From positions 50,479,501 to 50,543,500 of the forward strand of contig CP136893.1 of the NCBI GenBank assembly GCA_034359265.1: a stretch of 64,000 nt of DNA, read 5' to 3'. Shown here piece by piece: positions 24,501 through 38,232 of this stretch. Under the pieces are notes generated by a model that worked only from the letters and a program-made list of their open reading frames with translations, had not been told where the DNA came from and did not search any database. The stretch's first letter is position 1. Each line of letters begins with the position of its first letter. The position numbers and the translations under genes are program-made. The DNA comes from Canna indica. Its lineage: Eukaryota; Streptophyta; Magnoliopsida; Zingiberales; Cannaceae.

Positions 24501-27500
24501 AATCGAGTTATTTTTTACAGACTAATGCAAAGAATTGCACGATTTTTTGAATAGAATCTTGAACGAAGCCGACTGATTGAACTTCGGGGTATCGGCTCGA
24601 AACGCCCAGAAATCTGAGTCCCGAGCGACTCCAGAACATTCACTGTGATGGGAGAAGTTGTTAATCGAGTTATTTTTTACAGACTAATGCAAAGAATTGC
24701 ACGATTTTTCGAATAGAATCCTGAACGAAGCCGACTGATTGAACTTCGGGGTATCGGCTCGAAACGCACAGAAATCTGAGTCCCGAGCGACTCCAGAACG
24801 TTCACTGTGATGGGAGAAGTTGTTAATCGAGTTATTTTTTACAGACTAATGCAAAGAATTGCACGATTTTTCGAATAGAATCTTGAACGAAGCCGACTGA
24901 TTGAACTTCGGGGTATCGGCTCGAAACGCCCAGAAATCTGAGTCCCGAGCGACTCCAGAACTTTCACTGTGATGGGAGAAGTTGTTAATCGAGTTATTTT
25001 TTACAGACTAATGCAAAGAATTGCACGATTTTTCGAATAGAATCTTGAACGAAGCCGACTGATTGAACTTCGGGGTATCGGCTCGAAACGCCCAGAAATC
25101 TGAGTCCCGAGCGACTCCAGAACATTCACTGTGATGGGAGAAGTTGTTAATCGAGTTATTTTTTACAGACTAATGCAAAGAATTGCACGATTTTTCGAAT
25201 AGAATCTTAAACAAAGCCGACTGATTGAACTTCAGTGTATCGGCTCGAAAAGCCCAGCAATTTGAGTCCCGAGCGACTCCAGAACTTTCACTGTGATGGG
25301 AGAAGTTGTTAATCGAGTTATTTTTTACAGACTAATGCAAAGAATTGCACGATTTTTTGAATAGAATCTTGAACGAAGCCGACTGATTGAACTTCGGGGT
25401 ATCGGCTCGAAACGCCCAGAAATCTGAGTCCCGAGCGACTCCAGAACATTCACTGTGATGGGAGAAGTTGTTAATCGAGTTATTTTTTACAGACTAATGC
25501 AAAGAATTGCACGATTTTTCGAATAGAATCCTGAACGAAGCCGACTGATTGAACTTCGGGGTATCGGCTCGAAACGCACAGAAATCTGAGTCCCGAGCGA
25601 CTCCAGAACGTTCACTGTGATGGGAGAAGTTGTTAATCGAGTTATTTTTTACAGACTAATGCAAAGAATTGCACGATTTTTCGAATAGAATCTTGAACGA
25701 AGCCGACTGATTGAACTTCGGGGTATCGGCTCGAAACGCCCAGAAATCTGAGTCCCGAGCGACTCCAGAACTTTCACTGTGATGGAAGAAGTTGTTAATC
25801 GAGTTATTTTTTACAGACTAATGCAAAGAATTGCACGATTTTTCGAATAGAATCTTGAACGAAGCCGACTGATTGAACTTCGGGGTATCGGCTCGAAACG
25901 CCCAGAAATCTGAGTCCCGAGCGACTCCAGAACATTCACTGTGATGGGAGAAGTTGTTAATCGAGTTATTTTTTACAGACTAATGCAAAGAATTGCACGA
26001 TTTTTCGAATAGAATCTTGAACGAAGCTGACTGATTGAACTTCGGTGTATCGGCTCGAAACGTCCAGAAATTTGAGTCCCGAGCGACTCCAGAACGTTCA
26101 CTGTGATGGGAGAAGTTGTTAATCGAGTTATTTTTTACAGACTAATGCAAAGAATTGCACGATTTTTTGAATAGAATCTTGAACGAAGCCGACTGATTGA
26201 ACTTCGGGGTATCGGCTCGAAACGCCCAGAAATCTGAGTCCCGAGCGACTCCAGAACTTTCACTGTGATGGGAGAAGTTGTTGATCGAGTTATTTTTTAC
26301 AGACTAATGCAAAGAATTGCACGATTTTTCGAATAGAATCTTGAACGAAGCCGACTGATTGAACTTCGGGGTATCGGCTCGAAACGCCCAGAAATCTGAG
26401 TCCCGAGCGACTCCAGAACATTCACTGTGATGGGAGAAGTTGTTAATCGAGTTATTTTTTACAGACTAATGCAAAGAATTGCACGATTTTTCGAATAGAA
26501 TCTTGAACGAAGCTGACTGATTGAACTTCAGTGTATCGGCTCGAAACGTCCAGAAATTTGAGTCCCGAGCGACTCCAGAACGTTCACTGTGATGGGAGAA
26601 GTTGTTAATCGAGTTATTTTTTACAGACTAATGCAAAGAATTGCACGATTTTTTGAATAGAATCTTGAACGAAGCCGACTGATTGAACTTCGGGGTATCG
26701 GCTCGAAACGCCCAGAAATCTGAGTCCCGAGCGACTCCAGAACTTTCACTGTGATGGGAGAAGTTGTTAATCGAGTTATTTTTTACAGACTAATGCAAAG
26801 AATTGCACGATTTTTCGAATAGAATCTTGAACGAAGCCGACTGATTGAACTTCGGGGTATCGGCTCGAAACGCCCAGAAATCTGAGTCCCGAGCGACTCC
26901 AGAACATTCACTGTGATGGGAGAAGTTGTTAATCGAGTTATTTTTTACAGACTAATGCAAAGAATTGCACGATTTTTCGAATAGAATCTTAAACAAAGCC
27001 GACTGATTGAACTTCAGTGTATCGGCTCGAAAAGCCCAGCAATTTGAGTCCCGAGCGACTCCATAACTTTCACTGTGATGGGAGAAGTTGTTAATCGAGT
27101 TATTTTTTACAGACTAATGCAAAGAATTGCACGATTTTTTGAATAGAATCTTGAACGAAGCCGACTGATTGAACTTCGGGGTATCGGCTCGAAACGCCCA
27201 GAAATCTGAGTCCCGAGCGACTCCAGAACATTCACTGTGATGGGAGAAGTTGTTAATCGAGTTATTTTTTACAGACTAATGCAAAGAATTGCACGATTTT
27301 TCGAATAGAATCCTGAACGAAGCCGACTGATTGAACTTCGGGGTATCGGCTCGAAACGCACAGAAATCTGAGTCCCGAGCGACTCCAGAACGTTCACTGT
27401 GATGGGAGAAGTTGTTAATCGAGTTATTTTTTACAGACTAATGCAAAGAATTGCACGATTTTTCGAATAGAATCTTGAACGAAGCCGACTGATTGAACTT

Positions 27501-30294
27501 CGGGGTATCGGCTCGAAACGCCCAGAAATCTGAGTCCCGAGCGACTCCAGAACTTTCACTGTGATGGGAGAAGTTGTTAATCGAGTTATTTTTTACAGAC
27601 TAATGCAAAGAATTGCACGATTTTTCGAATAGAATCTTGAACGAAGCCGACTGATTGAACTTCGGGGTATCGGCTCGAAACGCCCAGAAATCTGAGTCCC
27701 GAGCGACTCCAGAACATTCACTGTGATGGGAGAAGTTGTTAATCGAGTTATTTTTTACAGACTAATGCAAAGAATTGCACGATTTTTCGAATAGAATCTT
27801 AAACAAAGCCGACTGATTGAACTTCAGTGTATCGGCTCGAAAAGCCCAGCAATTTGAGTCCCGAGCGACTCCAGAACTTTCACTGTGATGGGAGAAGTTG
27901 TTAATCGAGTTATTTTTTACAGACTAATGCAAAGAATTGCACGATTTTTTGAATAGAATCTTGAACGAAGCCGACTGATTGAACTTCGGGGTATCGGCTC
28001 GAAACGCCCAGAAATCTGAGTCCCGAGCGACTCCAGAACATTCACTGTGATGGGAGAAGTTGTTAATCGAGTTATTTTTTACAGACTAATGCAAAGAATT
28101 GCACGATTTTTCGAATAGAATCCTGAACGAAGCCGACTGATTGAACTTCGGGGTATCGGCTCGAAACGCACAGAAATCTGAGTCCCGAGCGACTCCAGAA
28201 CGTTCACTGTGATGGGAGAAGTTGTTAATCGAGTTATTTTTTACAGACTAATGCAAAGAATTGCACGATTTTTCGAATAGAATCTTGAACGAAGCCGACT
28301 GATTGAACTTCGGGGTATCGGCTCGAAACGCCCAGAAATCTGAGTCCCGAGCGACTCCAGAACTTTCACTGTGATGGAAGAAGTTGTTAATCGAGTTATT
28401 TTTTACAGACTAATGCAAAGAATTGCACGATTTTTCGAATAGAATCTTGAACGAAGCCGACTGATTGAACTTCGGGGTATCGGCTCGAAACGCCCAGAAA
28501 TCTGAGTCCCGAGCGACTCCAGAACATTCACTGTGATGGGAGAAGTTGTTAATCGAGTTATTTTTTACAGACTAATGCAAAGAATTGCACGATTTTTCGA
28601 ATAGAATCTTGAACGAAGCTGACTGATTGAACTTCGGTGTATCGGCTCGAAACGTCCAGAAATTTGAGTCCCGAGCGACTCCAGAACGTTCACTGTGATG
28701 GGAGAAGTTGTTAATCGAGTTATTTTTTACAGACTAATGCAAAGAATTGCACGATTTTTTGAATAGAATCTTGAACGAAGCCGACTGATTGAACTTCGGG
28801 GTATCGGCTCGAAACGCCCAGAAATCTGAGTCCCGAGCGACTCCAGAACTTTCACTGTGATGGGAGAAGTTGTTGATCGAGTTATTTTTTACAGACTAAT
28901 GCAAAGAATTGCACGATTTTTCGAATAGAATCTTGAACGAAGCCGACTGATTGAACTTCGGGGTATCGGCTCGAAACGCCCAGAAATCTGAGTCCCGAGC
29001 GACTCCAGAACATTCACTGTGATGGGAGAAGTTGTTAATCGAGTTATTTTTTACAGACTAATGCAAAGAATTGCACGATTTTTCGAATAGAATCTTGAAC
29101 GAAGCCGACTGATTGAACTTCGGGGTATCGGCTCGAAATGCCCAGAAATCTGAGTCCCGAGCGACTCCAGAACATTCACTGTGATGGGAGAAGTTGTTAA
29201 TCGAGTTATTTTTTACAGACTAATGCAAAGAATTGCACGATTTTTCGAATAGAATCTTGAACGAAGCCGACTGATTGAACTTCGGGGTATCGGCTCGAAA
29301 CGCCCAGAAATCTGAGTCCCGAGCGACTCCAGAACATTCACTGTGATGGGAGAAGTTGTTAATCGAGTTATTTTTTACAGACTAATGCAAAGAATTGCAC
29401 GATTTTTCGAATAGAATCTTGAACGAAGCCGACTGATTGAACTTCGGGGTATCGGCTCGAAACGCCCAGAAATCTGAGTCACGAGCGACTCCAGAACTTT
29501 CACTGTGATGGGAGAAGTTGTTAATCGAGTTATTTTTTACAGACTAATGCAAAGAATTGCACGATTTTTCGAATAGAATCTTGAACGAAGCCGACTGATT
29601 GAACTTCGGGGTATCGGCTCGAAACGGCCAGAAATCTGAGTCCCGAGCAACTCCAGAACTTTCACTGTGATGGGAGAAGTTGTTAATCGAGTTATTTTTT
29701 ACAGACTAATGCAAAGAATTGCACGATTTTTCGAATAGAATCTTGAACGAAGCCGACTGATTGAACTTCGGGGTATCGGCTCGAAACGTCCAGAAATTTG
29801 AGTCCCGAGCGACTCCAGAACGTTCACTGTGATGGGAGAAGTTGTTAATCGAGTTATTTTTTACAGACTAATGCAAAGAATTGCACGATTTTTCGAATAG
29901 AATCTTAAACAAAGCCGACTGATTGAACTTCGGGGTATCGGCTAGAAAAGCCCAGCAATCTGAGTCCCAAGCGACTCCAGAACTTTCACTGTGATGGGAG
30001 AAGTTGTTAATCGAGTTATTTTTTACAGACTAATGCAAAGAATTGCACGATTTTTCGAATAGAATCCTGAACGAAGCCGACTGATTGAACTTCGGGGTAT
30101 CGGCTCGAAACGCACAGAAATCTGAGTCCCGAGCGACTCCAGAACGTTCACTGTGATGGGAGAAGTTGTTAATCGAGTTATTTTTTACAGACTAATGCAA
30201 AGAATTGCACGATTTTTCGAATAGAATCTTGAACGAAGCCGACTGATTGAACTTCGGGGTATCGGCTCGAAACGCCCAGAAATCTGAGTCCCGA
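20089..30294 (+). repeat. 16-mer HOR in three copies with a 7/8-monomer spacer
   Basis: The 16-mer (2592 bp; L H a K D E g a K D E g a L H d) lies at 20089-22680, 23815-26406 and 26407-28998, the last two in direct tandem. Private marks agree: ccataac at 20743, 24469 and 27061; ggaag in the a monomers at 22057, 25783 and 28375. Copies one and three are each followed by a marker block b b a M N E g (22681-23814 and 28999-30294), with an aaatgccc tail, a gtcacg junction and a cggcc tail; the second spacer has one extra b monomer. It overlaps the end of the 14-mer region because the two share sequence. Confidence 0.9.
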
Positions 30295-30456
30295 GCGACT
30301 CCAGAACTTTCACTGTGATGGGAGAAGTTGTTAATCGAGTTATTTTTTACAGACTAATGCAAAGAATTGCACGATTTTTCGAATAGAATCTTGAACGAAG
30401 CCGACTGATTGAACTTCGGGGTATCGGCTCGAAACGTCCAGAAATTTGAGTCCCGA

Positions 30457-33400
30457 GCGACTCCAGAACGTTCACTGTGATGGGAGAAGTTGTTAATCGA
30501 GTTATTTTTTACAGACTAATGCAAAGAATTGCACGATTTTTCGAATAGAATCTTAAACAAAGCCGACTGAATGAACTTCGGGGTATCGGCTAGAAAAGCC
30601 CAGCAATCTGAGTCCCAAGCGACTCCAGAACTTTCACTGTGATGGGAGAAGTTGTTAATCGAGTTATTTTTTACAGACTAATGCAAAGAATTGCATGATT
30701 TTTCGAATAGAATCTTGAACGAAGCTGACTGATTGAACTTCAGTGTATCGGCTCGAAACGTCCAGAAATTTGAGTCCCGAGCGACTCCAGAACGTTCACT
30801 GTGATGGGAGAAGTTGTTAATCGAGTTATTTTTTACAGACTAATGCAAAGAATTGCACGATTTTTTGAATAGAATCTTGAACGAAGCCGACTGATTGAAC
30901 TTCGGGGTATCGGCTCGAAACGCCCAGAAATCTGAGTCCCGAGCGACTCCAGAACTTTCACTGTGATGGGAGAAGTTGTTAATCGAGTTATTTTTTACAG
31001 ACTAATGCAAAGAATTGCACGATTTTTCGAATAGAATCTTGAACGAAGCCGACTGATTGAACTTCGGGGTATCGGCTCGAAACGCCCAGAAATCTGAGTC
31101 CCGAGCGACTCCAGAACATTCACTGTGATGGGAGAAGTTGTTAATCGAGTTATTTTTTACAGACTAATGCAAAGAATTGCACGATTTTTCGAATAGAATC
31201 TTAAACAAAGCCGACTGATTGAACTTCAGTGTATCGGCTCGAAAAGCCCAGCAATTTGAGTCCCGAGCGACTCCAGAACTTTCACTGTGATGGGAGAAGT
31301 TGTTAATCGAGTTATTTTTTTCAGACTAATGCAAAGAATTGCACGATTTTTTGAATAGAATCTTGAACGAAGCCGACTGATTGAACTTCGGGGTATCGGC
31401 TCGAAACGCCCAGAAATCTGAGTCCCGAGCGACTCCAGAACTTTCACTGTGATGGGAGAAGTTGTTAATCGAGTTATTTTTTACAGACTAATGCAAAGAA
31501 TTGCACGATTTTTCGAATAGAATCTTGAACGAAGCCGACTGATTGAACTTCGGGGTATCGGCTCGAAACGCCCAGAAATCTGAGTCCCGAGCGACTCCAG
31601 AACATTCACTGTGATGGGAGAAGTTGTTAATCGAGTTATTTTTTACAGACTAATGCAAAGAATTGCACGATTTTTCGAATAGAATCCTGAACGAAGCCGA
31701 CTGATTGAACTTCGGGGTATCGGCTCGAAACGCACAGAAATCTGAGTCCCGAGCGACTCCAGAACGTTCACTGTGATGGGAGAAGTTGTTAATCGAGTTA
31801 TTTTTTACAGACTAATGCAAAGAATTGCACGATTTTTCGAATAGAATCTTGAACGAAGCCGACTGATTGAACTTCGGGGTATCGGCTCGAAACGCCCAGA
31901 AATCTGAGTCCCGAGCGACTCCAGAACTTTCACTGTGATGGGAGAAGTTGTTAATCGAGTTATTTTTTACAGACTAATGCAAAGAATTGCACGATTTTTC
32001 GAATAGAATCTTGAACGAAGCCGACTGATTGAACTTCGGGGTATCGGCTCGAAACGCCCAGAAATCTGAGTCCCGAGCGACTCCAGAACATTCACTGTGA
32101 TGGGAGAAGTTGTTAATCGAGTTATTTTTTACAGACTAATGCAAAGAATTGCACGATTTTTCGAATAGAATCTTGAACGAAGCTGACTGATTGAACTTCG
32201 GTGTATCGGCTCGAAACGTCCAGAAATTTGAGTCCCGAGCGACTCCAGAACGTTCACTGTGATGGGAGAAGTTGTTAATCGAGTTATTTTTTACAGACTA
32301 ATGCAAAGAATTGCACGATTTTTTGAATAGAATCTTGAACGAAGCCGACTGATTGAACTTCGGGGTATCGGCTCGAAACGCCCAGAAATCTGAGTCCCGA
32401 GCGACTCCAGAACTTTCACTGTGATGGGAGAAGTTGTTGATCGAGTTATTTTTTACAGACTAATGCAAAGAATTGCACGATTTTTCGAATAGAATCTTGA
32501 ACGAAGCCGATTGATTGAACTTCGGGGTATCGGCTCGAAACGCCCAGAAATCTGAGTCCCGAGCGACTCCAGAACATTCACTGTGATGGGAGAAGTTGTT
32601 AATCGAGTTATTTTTTACAGACTAATGCAAAGAATTGCACGATTTTTCGAATAGAATCTTGAACGAAGCCGACTGATTGAACTTCGGGGTATCGGCTCGA
32701 AATGCCCAGAAATCTGAGTCCCGAGCGACTCCAGAACATTCACTGTGATGGGAGAAGTTGTTAATCGAGTTATTTTTTACAGACTAATGCAAAGAATTGC
32801 ACGATTTTTCGAATAGAATCTTGAACGAAGCCGACTGATTGAACTTCGGGGTATCGGCTCGAAACGCCCAGAAATCTGAGTCACGAGCGACTCCAGAACT
32901 TTCACTGTGATGGGAGAAGTTGTTAATCGAGTTATTTTTTACAGACTAATGCAAAGAATTGCACGATTTTTCGAATAGAATCTTGAACGAAGCCGACTGA
33001 TTGAACTTCGGGGTATCGGCTCGAAACGGCCAGAAATCTGAGTCCCGAGCAACTCCAGAACTTTCACTGTGATGGGAGAAGTTGTTAATCGAGTTATTTT
33101 TTACAGACTAATGCAAAGAATTGCACGATTTTTCGAATAGAATCTTGAACGAAGCCGACTGATTGAACTTCGGGGTATCGGCTCGAAACGTCCAGAAATT
33201 TGAGTCCCGAGCGACTCCAGAACGTTCACTGTGATGGGAGAAGTTGTTAATCGAGTTATTTTTTACAGACTAATGCAAAGAATTGCACGATTTTTCGAAT
33301 AGAATCTTAAACAAAGCCGACTGATTGAACTTCGGGGTATCGGCTAGAAAAGCCCAGCAATCTGAGTCCCAAGCGACTCCAGAACTTTCACTGTGATGGG

Positions 33401-36400
33401 AGAAGTTGTTAATCGAGTTATTTTTTACAGACTAATGCAAAGAATTGCACGATTTTTCGAATAGAATCTTAAACAAAGCCGACTGAATGAACTTCGGGGT
33501 ATCGGCTAGAAAAGCCCAGCAATCTGAGTCCCAAGCGACTCCAGAACTTTCACTGTGATGGGAGAAGTTGTTAATCGAGTTATTTTTTACAGACTAATGC
33601 AAAGAATTGCATGATTTTTCGAATAGAATCTTGAACGAAGCTGACTGATTGAACTTCAGTGTATCGGCTCGAAACGTCCAGAAATTTGAGTCCCGAGCGA
33701 CTCCAGAACGTTCACTGTGATGGGAGAAGTTGTTAATCGAGTTATTTTTTACAGACTAATGCAAAGAATTGCACGATTTTTTGAATAGAATCTTGAACGA
33801 AGCCGACTGATTGAACTTCGGGGTATCGGCTCGAAACGCCCAGAAATCTGAGTCCCGAGCGACTCCAGAACTTTCACTGTGATGGGAGAAGTTGTTAATC
33901 GAGTTATTTTTTACAGACTAATGCAAAGAATTGCACGATTTTTCGAATAGAATCTTGAACGAAGCCGACTGATTGAACTTCGGGGTATCGGCTCGAAACG
34001 CCCAGAAATCTGAGTCCCGAGCGACTCCAGAACTTTCACTGTGATGGGAGAAGTTGTTAATCGAGTTATTTTTTACAGACTAATGCAAAGAATTGCACGA
34101 TTTTTCGAATAGAATCTTGAACGAAGCCGACTGATTGAACTTCGGGGTATCGACTCGAAACGCCCAGAAATCTGAGTCCCGAGCGACTCCAGAACATTCA
34201 CTGTGATGGGAGAATTTGTTAATCGAGTTATTTTTTACAGACTAATGCAAAGAATTGCACGATTTTTCGAATAGAATCTTGAACGAAGCTGACTGATTGA
34301 ACTTCAGTGTATCGGCTCGAAACGTCCAGAAATTTGAGTCCCGAGCGACTCCAGAACGTTCACTGTGATGGGAGAAGTTGTTAATCGAGTTATTTTTTAC
34401 AGACTAATGCAAAGAATTGCACGATTTTTTGAATAGAATCTTGAACGAAGCCGACTGATTGAACTTCGGGGTATCGGCTCGAAACGCCCAGAAATCTGAG
34501 ACCCGAGCGACTCCAGAACTTTCACTGTGATGGGAGAAGTTGTTAATCGAGTTATTTTTTACAGACTAATGCAAAGAATTGCACGATTTTTCGAATAGAA
34601 TCCTGAACGAAGCCGACTGATTGAACTTCGGGGTATCGGCTCGAAACGCCCAGAAATCTGAGTCCCGAGCGACTCCAGAACATTCACTGTGATGGGAGAA
34701 GTTGTTAATCGAGTTATTTTTTACAGACTAATGCAAAGAATTGCACGATTTTTCGAATAGAATCTTAAACAAAGCCGACTGATTGAACTTCAGTGTATCG
34801 GCTCGAAAAGCCCAGCAATTTGAGTCCCGAGCGACTCCAGAACTTTCACTGTGATGGGAGAAGTTGTTAATCGAGTTATTTTTTACAGACTAATGCAAAG
34901 AATTGCACGATTTTTTGAATAGAATCTTGAACGAAGCCGACTGATTGAACTTCGGGGTATCGGCTCGAAACGCCCAGAAATCTGAGTCCCGAGCGACTCC
35001 AGAACTTTCACTGTGATGGGAGAAGTTGTTAATCGAGTTATTTTTTACAGACTAATGCAAAGAATTGCACGATTTTTCGAATAGAATCCTGAACGAAGCC
35101 GACTGATTGAACTTCGGGGTATCGGCTCGAAACGCACAGAAATCTGAGTCCCGAGCGACTCCAGAACGTTCACTGTGATGGGAGAAGTTGTTAATCGAGT
35201 TATTTTTTACAGACTAATGCAAAGAATTGCACGATTTTTCGAATAGAATCTTAAACAAAGCCGACTGAATGAACTTCGGGGTATCGGCTAGAAAAGCCCA
35301 GCAATCTGAGTCCCAAGCGACTCCAGAACTTTCACTGTGATGGGAGAAGTTGTTAATCGAGTTATTTTTTACAGACTAATGCAAAGAATTGCATGATTTT
35401 TCGAATAGAATCTTGAACGAAGCTGACTGATTGAACTTCAGTGTATCGGCTCGAAACGTCCAGAAATTTGAGTCCCGAGCGACTCCAGAACGTTCACTGT
35501 GATGGGAGAAGTTGTTAATCGAGTTATTTTTTACAGACTAATGCAAAGAATTGCACGATTTTTTGAATAGAATCTTGAACGAAGCCGACTGATTGAACTT
35601 CGGGGTATCGGCTCGAAACGCCCAGAAATCTGAGTCCCGAGCGACTCCAGAACTTTCACTGTGATGGGAGAAGTTGTTAATCGAGTTATTTTTTACAGAC
35701 TAATGCAAAGAATTGCACGATTTTTCGAATAGAATCTTGAACGAAGCCGACTGATTGAACTTCGGGGTATCGGCTCGAAACGCCCAGAAATCTGAGTCCC
35801 GAGCGACTCCAGAACATTCACTGTGATGGGAGAAGTTGTTAATCGAGTTATTTTTTACAGACTAATGCAAAGAATTGCACGATTTTTCGAATAGAATCTT
35901 AAACAAAGCCGACTGATTGAACTTCAGTGTATCGGCTCGAAAAGCCCAGCAATTTGAGTCCCGAGCGACTCCAGAACTTTCACTGTGATGGGAGAAGTTG
36001 TTAATCGAGTTATTTTTTACAGACTAATGCAAAGAATTGCACGATTTTTTGAATAGAATCTTGAACGAAGCCGACTGATTGAACTTCGGGGTATCGGCTC
36101 GAAACGCCCAGAAATCTGAGTCCCGAGCGACTCCAGAACTTTCACTGTGATGGGAGAAGTTGTTAATCGAGTTATTTTTTACAGACTAATGCAAAGAATT
36201 GCACGATTTTTCGAATAGAATCTTGAACGAAGCCGACTGATTGAACTTCGGGGTATCGGCTCGAAACGCCCAGAAATCTGAGTCCCGAGCGACTCCAGAA
36301 CATTCACTGTGATGGGAGAAGTTGTTAATCGAGTTATTTTTTACAGACTAATGCAAAGAATTGCACGATTTTTCGAATAGAATCCTGAACGAAGCCGACT

Positions 36401-37908
36401 GATTGAACTTCGGGGTATCGGCTCGAAACGCACAGAAATCTGAGTCCCGAGCGACTCCAGAACGTTCATTGTGATGGGAGAAGTTGTTAATCGAGTTATT
36501 TTTTACAGACTAATGCAAAGAATTGCACGATTTTTCGAATAGAATCTTGAACGAAGCCGACTGATTGAACTTCGGGGTATCGGCTCGAAACGCCCAGAAA
36601 TCTGAGTCCCGAGCGACTCCAGAACATTCACTGTGATGGGAGAAGTTGTTAATCGAGTTATTTTTTACAGACTAATGCAAAGAATTGCACGATTTTTCGA
36701 ATAGAATCTTGAACGAAGCTGACTGATTGAACTTCGGTGTATCGGCTCGAAACGTCCAGAAATTTGAGTCCCGAGCGACTCCAGAACGTTCACTGTGATG
36801 GGAGAAGTTGTTAATCGAGTTATTTTTTACAGACTAATGCAAAGAATTGCACGATTTTTTGAATAGAATCTTGAACGAAGCCGACTGATTGAACTTCGGG
36901 GTATCGGCTCGAAACGCCCAGAAATCTGAGTCCCGAGCGACTCCAGAACTTTCACTGTGATGGGAGAAGTTGTTGATCGAGTTATTTTTTACAGACTAAT
37001 GCAAAGAATTGCACGATTTTTCGAATAGAATCTTGAACGAAGCCGACTGATTGAACTTCGGGGTATCGGCTCGAAACGCCCAGAAATCTGAGTCCCGAGC
37101 GACTCCAGAACATTCACTGTGATGGGAGAAGTTGTTAATCGAGTTATTTTTTACAGACTAATGCAAAGAATTGCACGATTTTTCGAATAGAATCTTGAAC
37201 GAAGCCGACTGATTGAACTTCGGGGTATCGGCTCGAAATGCCCAGAAATCTGAGTCCCGAGCGACTCCAGAACATGCACTGTGATGGGAGAAGTTGTTAA
37301 TCGAGTTATTTTTTACAGACTAATGCAAAGAATTGCACGATTTTTCGAATAGAATCTTGAACGAAGCCGACTGATTGAACTTCGGGGTATCGGCTCGAAA
37401 CGCCCAGAAATCTGAGTCACGAGCGACTCCAGAACTTTCACTGTGATGGGAGAAGTTGTTAATCGAGTTATTTTTTACAGACTAATGCAAAGAATTGCAC
37501 GATTTTTCGAATAGAATCTTGAACGAAGCCGACTGATTGAACTTCGGGGTATCGGCTCGAAACGGCCAGAAATCTGAGTCCCGAGCAACTCCAGAACTTT
37601 CACTGTGATGGGAGAAGTTGTTAATCGAGTTATTTTTTACAGACTAATGCAAAGAATTGCACGATTTTTCGAATAGAATCTTGAACGAAGCCGACTGATT
37701 GAACTTCGGGGTATCGGCTCGAAACGTCCAGAAATTTGAGTCCCGAGCGACTCCAGAACGTTCACTGTGATGGGAGAAGTTGTTAATCGAGTTATTTTTT
37801 ACAGACTAATGCAAAGAATTGCACGATTTTTCGAATAGAATCTTAAACAAAGCCGACTGATTGAACTTCGGGGTATCGGCTAGAAAAGCCCAGCAATCTG
37901 AGTCCCAA
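30457..37908 (+). repeat. 18-mer block repeated 4.7 kb apart, with one-monomer loss
   Basis: 30457-33372 (N L' H a K D a E g a L H d b b a M N) recurs at 35155-37908. The offset is 29 monomers at the left end and 28 at the right end, because the second copy lacks one a monomer near 36612. Marks shared by both include gcatg in the L' monomers, aaatgccc (32703 and 37239) and gtcacg (32880 and 37416). A private base change at 31321 gives a T7-CAG stretch. Confidence 0.87.
33373..35154 (+). repeat. Mosaic insert between the two 18-mer blocks
   Basis: Eleven monomers, beginning with an N-type copy that has T14 instead of G14. 34021-34506 (a, L, H) carries three private changes, tcgactcg (near 34151), gagaatttg (near 34212) and gagacccg (near 34499), that recur at 38233-38718, 26 monomers (4212 bp) to the right, tying this piece to the origin of the 9-mer array. 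The monomer at 34507 combines C97 with a C144 tail and so looks like an E/a hybrid. Confidence 0.85.
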
Positions 37909-38232
37909 GCGACTCCAGAACTTTCACTGTGATGGGAGAAGTTGTTAATCGAGTTATTTTTTACAGACTAATGCAAAGAATTGCACGATTTTTCGAATAG
38001 AATCCTGAACGAAGCCGACTGATTGAACTTCGGGGTATCGGCTCGAAACGCACAGAAATCTGAGTCCCGAGCGACTCCAGAACGTTCACTGTGATGGGAG
38101 AAGTTGTTAATCGAGTTATTTTTTACAGACTAATGCAAAGAATTGCACGATTTTTCGAATAGAATCTTGAACGAAGCCGACTGATTGAACTTCGGGGTAT
38201 CGGCTCGAAACGCCCAGAAATCTGAGTCCCGA

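Noticed and set aside
31226..31447. 73-codon minus-strand open frame
   Set aside because: It exists only because a single base change at 31321 removes the stop that this frame has in each monomer (CTG-TAA becomes CTG-AAA). It reads satellite sequence across two monomers and shows no protein domain.
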